A DNA stretch of 10,285 nt from an uncultured bacterium (lineage in GTDB: Bacteria; Patescibacteriota; Minisyncoccia; Phycocordibacterales; CAIZLB01). The DNA lies in NCBI GenBank assembly GCA_903952785.1, contig CAJBHC010000035.1, positions 1-10,285 on the forward strand. Reading direction: 5' to 3'. Shown here piece by piece: positions 5,711 through 10,285 of this stretch. The stretch's first letter is position 1. The number at the start of each line of letters is the position of its first letter. The position numbers and the translations under genes are program-made. The notes under the pieces were generated by a model. It saw nothing but the letters and a program-made list of their open reading frames with translations. It ran no database searches and was not told the origin of the DNA.

Positions 5711-5979
5711 AGCAGTGGGAAGGTAAATATTATTACCTTGTGGTAATGTGAGCGTGGAAGTCTTTGTGGAGTTATATGAGGAATTGAGGCTGTAGCCCCC
5801 CCCGGTTACAATGAGCCCAACAACATGCGCCATGCGAGCGCACAAACAACGAACTGCAATTGCACCTCTATAACCCAACTGTCATCAGCGAAACCATGAC
5901 CAGAAATACGCCTTCGACAATTCAGACAGCAACAGGACCACCCGGCCCTATTCCCTAAGCACAAAGAACTTCCACGCCC
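5684..5979 (-). ncRNA. Candidate independently transcribed structured RNA of about 296 nt (class unknown)
   Basis: A promoter at 6012-5984 predicts a start at the GGG at 5979-5977. From there the RNA closes on itself. 5977-5960 pairs with 5768-5752 through 17 base pairs with one bulged U, and 5979-5978 add a G-C and a G-U pair. Inside are gggaau/auuccu (5955-5950 with 5784-5779), a 6-bp hairpin with a GGGU loop (5949-5934), gcuguc/gacagu (5930-5925 with 5883-5878), a ugcgc/gcgca hairpin (5842-5826), and a uugua/uacag hairpin whose 12-nt loop carries eight Gs (5811-5790). A 3' tail with two alternative hairpins leads to an intrinsic terminator. GC content is visibly higher than in the surroundings. 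I checked by eye for hallmark motifs of tmRNA, RNase P RNA and SRP RNA and found none. It lies about 440 bp upstream of hpf in the same orientation, which recalls the raiA-motif RNA, but I cannot confirm membership. Minus-strand reading frames here are short or overlap the terminator. Confidence 0.6.
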
Positions 5980-5983
5980 AAAA

Positions 5984-6012
5984 AATATACCACATTAGGT
6001 TTAACCAGACAA
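5984..6012 (-). promoter_or_regulatory. Promoter of the candidate RNA
   Basis: On the minus strand TTGTCT (6012-6007) and TATATT (5989-5984) are separated by exactly 17 bp and match four and five of six consensus bases. Six bases further on is the GGG that begins the closing stem of the RNA. Confidence 0.6.
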
Positions 6013-6051
6013 GTGTGTCATAGCACACAATTTGGCTTGACTTATGTCAAG
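6013..6051. promoter_or_regulatory. Two palindromes just upstream of the RNA promoter
   Basis: gtgtg-tcatag-cacac (6013-6028) touches the -35 hexamer, and cttgac-ttat-gtcaag (6036-6051) lies one turn further up. Both are dyads of operator size placed where an activator or repressor of the minus-strand promoter would bind. No regulator can be named. Confidence 0.35.
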
Positions 6052-6317
6052 AGTAGGAACATACTTGTTTATGTCGCAAGGATGTCTCATTACGAATACA
6101 TATTAGAGCTCGGAATTTTCATTTAAAAATCGACTGCGGTAACTTCTCCCCTCCCGCATTGAAAAGTATCTAATCATGTATTCAATTAAAGTTTAATCAC
6201 AAAAGGTCACAAGCCTAGATTTTTAGCTTTTCTAGATGTTTTTACTTCTTAATAATATTAGATAAATAGCAGCAGGTCTACATTAGTAGAGATGTACGCT
6301 AAATAATAAATAAAATT
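6052..6317. other. AT-rich leader region upstream of the secreted protein; no gene seen
   Basis: I find no convincing gene here. A weak promoter for the gene at 6318 may be TCTACA (6277-6282), 17 bp, TAAATA (6300-6305), which would leave a leader of only a few bases. tctac/gtaga (6277-6290) is a small dyad overlapping that -35. A tgcgg/ccgca pair with a long loop lies near 6137-6159. There is no Shine-Dalgarno before the ATG. Confidence 0.3.
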
Positions 6318-6989
6318 ATGAATAAAATAATAAATTCTCTTAAGACTACAAAAAGTCTTATAATCACATTAGGTTTAACAACAGCAGTATTGTTTGCTGT
6401 AATAATGCCTTCAATCACAAGTGCCGATGTACTTTATCGTCAATTACAATTAGGATCTCGTGGTGCTGATGTTTCATCATTACAAACTTTTCTAGCAGAA
6501 GATCCTACAATTTACCCACAAGGTAAAGTTACCGGATATTTTGGCTCACTTACAAAGTCAGCTGTTTCAAATTTCCAAGCACGTAATGGTATTGCAACAG
6601 TAGGACGTGTTGGTCCATCTACTCTTCCTGTTATTAATGAGCAAATGGCAAACGGATCAAATAGTAGTGATAATATTTCAGCTCCGATAATCACAAGCGC
6701 TGGAGTTAATAATATCACCAGAAACTCAGCAACAATCAACTGGTACACAAATGAAAACGCAAAGGGTTTGGTATACTTCAGTACAAGTCCACTTAGCTTA
6801 GGTGAACACCCAAACTCAGTTGACGTATCAGGAAACACAGCGATGGTTGATTCAAACTATCGTACAAACCAATCAGTTACTTTACAAAACCTACAACCAA
6901 ATACAACATACTATTACTTAGCATATGTAACTGGTATCTCAGGTAGAGTAAGTATCACATGGCCTGCAACATTCACTACTTCAAACTAG
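6318..6989 (+). CDS. Secreted peptidoglycan-binding protein with a fibronectin type III domain
   Basis: Residues 1-36 are a signal peptide: Lys-containing n-region, hydrophobic core LIITLGLTTAVLFAVIM, and probable cleavage after SITSA. Residues about 41-108 form a PG_binding_1 domain: LQLGSRGADVSSLQTFL, then GKVTGYFGSLTKSAVSNFQ, then GRVGPSTLPVIN. This three-helix fold binds peptidoglycan and usually anchors a partner domain to the wall. After a Ser/Asn-rich linker, residues about 122-222 form a fibronectin type III-like domain (NSATINWYT, then LQNLQPNTTYYYLAYV). There is no catalytic domain and no C-terminal membrane anchor, so it is probably a wall-bound adhesive or structural protein. This combination is very common in Parcubacteria. 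The ATG is preceded by an A/T-rich leader. It converges with the giant surface-protein gene and shares its terminator. Confidence 0.88.
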   Translation: MNKIINSLKTTKSLIITLGLTTAVLFAVIMPSITSADVLYRQLQLGSRGADVSSLQTFLAEDPTIYPQGKVTGYFGSLTKSAVSNFQARNGIATVGRVGPSTLPVINEQMANGSNSSDNISAPIITSAGVNNITRNSATINWYTNENAKGLVYFSTSPLSLGEHPNSVDVSGNTAMVDSNYRTNQSVTLQNLQPNTTYYYLAYVTGISGRVSITWPATFTTSN

Positions 6990-7046
6990 TTTTTTAAAAA
7001 AATAGACCCGCAAAGGTTGAAGAGCTCAAGTGAAAAATCAGAAAAT

Positions 7047-7070
7047 AATATTTAGTCAAATCTAAATATT
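7047..7070. other. Perfect AT hairpin just before the shared terminator
   Basis: aatatttag (7047-7055) and ctaaatatt (7062-7070) are exact inverted repeats with a TCAAAT loop, two bases before the terminator begins. It may protect the 3' end of the mRNA or be a remnant of a second terminator. Confidence 0.4.
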
Positions 7071-7072
7071 CA

Positions 7073-7105
7073 AAAAAACCGCCATCCATCGTTTGGCGGT
7101 TTTTT
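7073..7105. terminator. Bidirectional intrinsic terminator between the two envelope genes
   Basis: aaaaaaccgcca (7073-7084) pairs with tggcggtttttt (7094-7105), 12 bp around a 9-nt loop. The A-tract and T-tract at the outer ends make it work for both convergent genes. Confidence 0.92.
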
Positions 7106-7161
7106 GCTGTTAATCATCTGATTATCATTTATCAATCAAATAACTTGATCTGTATTTAACT

Positions 7162-10100
7162 CTACTTTTCTATGAACGTTGGCGCCTTACTGCATGTTGC
7201 CTTTATAAAAGGAGCGGCAGTTGCTCTTATGGGCAAACTTGTTACTGGATCAATTTTAGGCAAACCAGTGTCTGGATCAGTAGCATTATAAGTAACATTA
7301 CAATACAAAGTGTGCTTACCTATAGATTTTTTGAGAGAGGTGTTGTTGTCAAATAATAACTGACTATCGTTAAGTGGGAATGGAGTCTTTAACTTATTTG
7401 CAGGTATATCACTATCGACATAACACTTATCTAGCGCAACAGCAGTATAATTAACGTTATTATCATCTGTAATAGTTGTACTTGCAGAACCCCAGAAACT
7501 ACACTTGCCATCGTCCCCTGCCCATTTTGGGTTAGGATAAAATTTTAATCTACGGCTAATTCCTGGTATAGATGATGGTGGTGGGAGTTCTGGACAATGT
7601 TCAGTTATTGCAGGATTAGTTGTGGCACTCAATTTAGTAGTGAATGAATAAGTGGGGACTTCATCAGGAACATTCCTGTCGGCATATAAGTTATAGTAAT
7701 CCGTTGTTTTGTTATAAGATGAAGAAGTTACTGAAAGAACTGTCGTGTCTAGCGCAACAAAAGCCTGTGTATTTTTTTGCAAAAAATATCTTGTAGCCCC
7801 AACAACGGGATCCCATTCCAATGTTAGATCACTATTGCAATATGTTCCTCTAAATACAGGTTGGGTCAAAAGTGTGGCCGGCTTGAGGCTAACAAGAATG
7901 TCCATTTTAACCCACTTTGAAGCCTTTTGACTCACATTATCCACTGCCATAACAGCAATGGTGTAATTACCTACCTCACTCCATGTTTTTGAAGCAGAGA
8001 CAGAAACACCGTATTCAACATCTGGAGATGTATAATCTGCTTTGCCATCATTATTCCAATCAAATAAATAATAAACTTGTGATGTTTGTGTTTGTGCGAA
8101 CACTTTCTTAATCGCAAAAATTACTGACGCAAACATTGATTTTGAATTATTCTTTGAAACAACTAAAGCAGATATTGCGCTATAGGTTGAAGAAGTGTTA
8201 ACGTAAACGCTAACAGGGCCTGAGACATCTGGGTCAGATGGCGCCCTATTAACAGGATCTTTTAGGACAGTTAAATTCAGACTATATAATGACTCTCTAA
8301 ATGGCACTTTATATGGTTGATAATAGTCACTTGCTACATTTGTACCAGGAATATTTATATCAGTATGAAGAGAATCACGATACAACTGCACTGTAGAATA
8401 ACACTTATTAGTCTCAGGATTGTAATAAGGACTCAAGATTGAACACCAGACAACGCTTTTACTTGGAGCTGGAAGAAGTGATGAGCCAAAGGATACAGTA
8501 CAGTTGGTAGAACTACCAAATATACATGTACTTACACCCTGATCATTCGCTGGAGGAGTGTTATTTACATTCATTTGAGTTAAAGAGTGTAAGGCAATAC
8601 TATTTGAATAACAAACATTAGGTCTATCTGCCCATCTCCAACCATAATAGTAATGACCATAAGTTGGTGCGTAATACATTAGAACTTTTTTTGCACCATC
8701 TTTTATTGGTTTGCATACCGCCTTATCAGGGAATTGACACTCCCAACTATCTTCATCAGGACTTTGTATATCTGTTCCCACTATAATTGGTGGGTTACTT
8801 GCACCGCCAACATTAAAAGCAACTTTCTTATTTGGTGGATTAACTGAAAGTGGTATGAATACGTCTATGTCTTTTGTTATACCATCACTTGAATCAACAT
8901 ATGGCAGTGTTGTAATAAAATTCTTACTACTCTTACCATTTGTACAAACATTTCCAGGGTATTCAGCATTATTAACCCAAGATCCATATGGGGTATCTTC
9001 AGTGTAACCAGTTCCATTCCAAGTTATGTTTGAAGACGAAGCCGTTGAGGTTGGATCAAAATTAAAACTTAGATTAGTCAAAAGGGGCATGGTGGCACCT
9101 TCTGGAACCAATTTTCCACTTTCATATCTAACAGAGGAATCATAGAATATTTGGGCCGATGGAGAGCCTAGTGCCTTGGCCCATTTGCCCCCATCTAGAT
9201 TACTTGTTAATGAAGTCGTCGCCCAGTAGTACAACATACTTGGCCCGTTTGTGGTAATTGAGGAGTTATAGTTAGGGGGTGTAGGAATTACAACCGGAGG
9301 AGGTGGTGGAGGCGGAGGAACGTCATCACCAAGATCTTCATCTTTAGCATACAAAATAGCATGTTCAATCACCTGCCCCTCCTCTTGGCAAAAAGGAACA
9401 ATGGTTAATGATTTCCAACCAGCAGGCATTGCTGGCGCGACAAACATAATAGAATTATTATTACGACTTGTGAAATTAGTGATTGATACATTACCAAGAA
9501 CCAAAGCTTTCACAAAATCAAGGTTAACACCAGTAACCATTGCATTCCCTCCTTTTGTAGACATCATTTTTGGTTGTACATCTTCTACTGCAGGTTCAAG
9601 ACACATAAATGGAAATCGAAAATTTGCCATACATTTTGGTGACACCTGCGTATCTTGAAGTACAATGTACGGCGTCCATTCACTTCCAATTCTTTCTAGG
9701 GATAAAGTTATTCCATTGGGACCCTTAGTAACTATTTGCACAGGCCATTGCCACATTAAAGGACCGCCTAAAAAAAATGGGGCTCTATTTGACATCACAG
9801 CATAATTTACAGTGTCCAATTTAGTCCCAGTCAACTGAACAAGGACCCTATTCTTATTAACCCCACATTCATCACCCAAGCAAATTGCAGCCTGATCTGG
9901 CTGTGAAAAACCAGATATTGTAAAACATCCACCAGCACCACTTCCGCTGCCACTACCACTTCCGCTTCCGCTGGCAGTGCTAGCAGCAAATGCCACAGAT
10001 GATCCAGATGACAAGAAAAAGACAAAAGCAATTAAAAACAAGGATATACGTATTTTTTTCTTAGATCCTCCCAACGTAGTTTTTTTGTTTTTATTAAATC

Positions 10101-10285
10101 TAGCTACAAAAAATACAATTAAAATCAGTAATATAAATATTCCAACAATCTCTAGAATCAAAGTAAACCAATCATTTGAGACAACACTACTTAAACTTAA
10201 GCCACACCCCTCTCCTTTTATTTGGTCACAAGAGTAAGGAATATATACCTCATCAACCAATTTGGAACCACTAAAAACAGCGGCA
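7162..10285 (-). CDS. Very large Cys-rich, membrane-anchored surface protein with TIG, PKD and FN3-like domains (5' end outside the window)
   Basis: The frame is open from the window edge to TAG at 7162. A TTG at 10260 would give 1032 residues, but at least eight more codons (AAVFSGSK) lie upstream, so the true start is outside. Counting from that TTG: membrane segment 1 at 31-53, followed by RFNKNKK; a basic loop; membrane segment 2 at 71-93 (ends in a signal-peptidase-like AFAAS); an SG-repeat linker at 97-110; a TIG/IPT-like domain at about 226-302; eight consecutive prolines at 315-322; a large unassigned region at 330-660; a PKD-like domain at about 672-790 with a calcium-loop-like DWNNDGKADY; an FN3-like domain at about 796-880 (LTLEWDPVVGATRYFLQK); and a Cys-containing C-terminal domain at 900-1032. 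About 22 cysteines suggest disulfides outside the cell. The positive loop between the membrane segments places it in the cytoplasm, with both flanks outside. A cell-surface adhesive or contact role is inference. Confidence 0.8.
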   Translation of the reverse strand, partial: AAVFSGSKLVDEVYIPYSCDQIKGEGCGLSLSSVVSNDWFTLILEIVGIFILLILIVFFVARFNKNKKTTLGGSKKKIRISLFLIAFVFFLSSGSSVAFAASTASGSGSGSGSGSGAGGCFTISGFSQPDQAAICLGDECGVNKNRVLVQLTGTKLDTVNYAVMSNRAPFFLGGPLMWQWPVQIVTKGPNGITLSLERIGSEWTPYIVLQDTQVSPKCMANFRFPFMCLEPAVEDVQPKMMSTKGGNAMVTGVNLDFVKALVLGNVSITNFTSRNNNSIMFVAPAMPAGWKSLTIVPFCQEEGQVIEHAILYAKDEDLGDDVPPPPPPPPVVIPTPPNYNSSITTNGPSMLYYWATTSLTSNLDGGKWAKALGSPSAQIFYDSSVRYESGKLVPEGATMPLLTNLSFNFDPTSTASSSNITWNGTGYTEDTPYGSWVNNAEYPGNVCTNGKSSKNFITTLPYVDSSDGITKDIDVFIPLSVNPPNKKVAFNVGGASNPPIIVGTDIQSPDEDSWECQFPDKAVCKPIKDGAKKVLMYYAPTYGHYYYGWRWADRPNVCYSNSIALHSLTQMNVNNTPPANDQGVSTCIFGSSTNCTVSFGSSLLPAPSKSVVWCSILSPYYNPETNKCYSTVQLYRDSLHTDINIPGTNVASDYYQPYKVPFRESLYSLNLTVLKDPVNRAPSDPDVSGPVSVYVNTSSTYSAISALVVSKNNSKSMFASVIFAIKKVFAQTQTSQVYYLFDWNNDGKADYTSPDVEYGVSVSASKTWSEVGNYTIAVMAVDNVSQKASKWVKMDILVSLKPATLLTQPVFRGTYCNSDLTLEWDPVVGATRYFLQKNTQAFVALDTTVLSVTSSSYNKTTDYYNLYADRNVPDEVPTYSFTTKLSATTNPAITEHCPELPPPSSIPGISRRLKFYPNPKWAGDDGKCSFWGSASTTITDDNNVNYTAVALDKCYVDSDIPANKLKTPFPLNDSQLLFDNNTSLKKSIGKHTLYCNVTYNATDPDTGLPKIDPVTSLPIRATAAPFIKATCSKAPTFIEK

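Noticed and set aside
5669..5878. 69-codon minus-strand frame starting with TTG.
   Set aside because: It has two stops just upstream, runs through the G8 tract and ends beyond the GC-rich terminator hairpin. The RNA-gene reading accounts for all of these.
5811..5961. Plus-strand frame ending in a collagen-like GPPGP stretch.
   Set aside because: Only one such unit, no good start, and it lies antisense to the helices of the candidate RNA.
5684..5979. Assignment of the candidate RNA to tmRNA, RNase P RNA or SRP RNA.
   Set aside because: No T-loop with CCA end and no ALAA-type tag, no conserved P4 GAAAGUCC region, and no GGAAG-type SRP apical domain were visible.
1..10285. CRISPR arrays, tRNA or rRNA genes.
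   Set aside because: No regularly spaced direct repeats of CRISPR type and no tRNA or rRNA hallmarks were seen on either strand.

Overview
The window looks like a piece of a Patescibacteria (CPR) genome, most likely of the Parcubacteria type. It is AT-rich, its short genes have almost no Shine-Dalgarno sequences, it carries a secreted peptidoglycan-binding/fibronectin protein of the kind common in that group, and it has a very large Cys-rich surface protein. This assignment is inference from composition and protein style; no rRNA gene is present.

Layout. (1) 1-1087 is an accessory left edge: the last 36 codons of an integrase-type transposase (+), a convergent NYN-family nuclease gene (-) broken by one in-frame TAA, and about 300 bp of non-coding DNA holding helically spaced TTCTA repeats and several hairpin repeats. 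(2) 1088-4812 holds the conserved housekeeping block priA-def-fmt (+). PriA is a pseudo-helicase: its zinc-binding cysteines are intact but the ATPase/helicase motifs are gone. def and fmt have all their catalytic residues and form the N-formyl-methionine cycle. A strong bidirectional terminator closes the block. (3) 4891-5241 is a short hibernation-promoting factor gene (hpf/raiA family, -) with its own promoter. (4) 5242-6317 contains no full-length gene. It holds a gene start cut off by an inverted-repeat-like sequence, a 47-aa transposase zinc-ribbon remnant, and a candidate stand-alone structured RNA on the minus strand (about 5979 to 5684). That RNA has a promoter at the right distance, a closing stem that begins at the predicted first base, inner helices and an intrinsic terminator. 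It lies upstream of hpf in the same orientation. (5) 6318-10285 holds two convergent envelope genes sharing a terminator: a secreted peptidoglycan-binding/FN3 protein (+) and a surface protein of more than 1,000 residues with TIG, PKD and FN3-like domains (-), whose 5' end lies outside the window.

The main points of interest are the unassigned structured RNA, the helicase-dead PriA inside an otherwise ordinary operon, the hairpin-repeat region upstream of priA, and -10 elements so close to start codons that some mRNAs may be leaderless.
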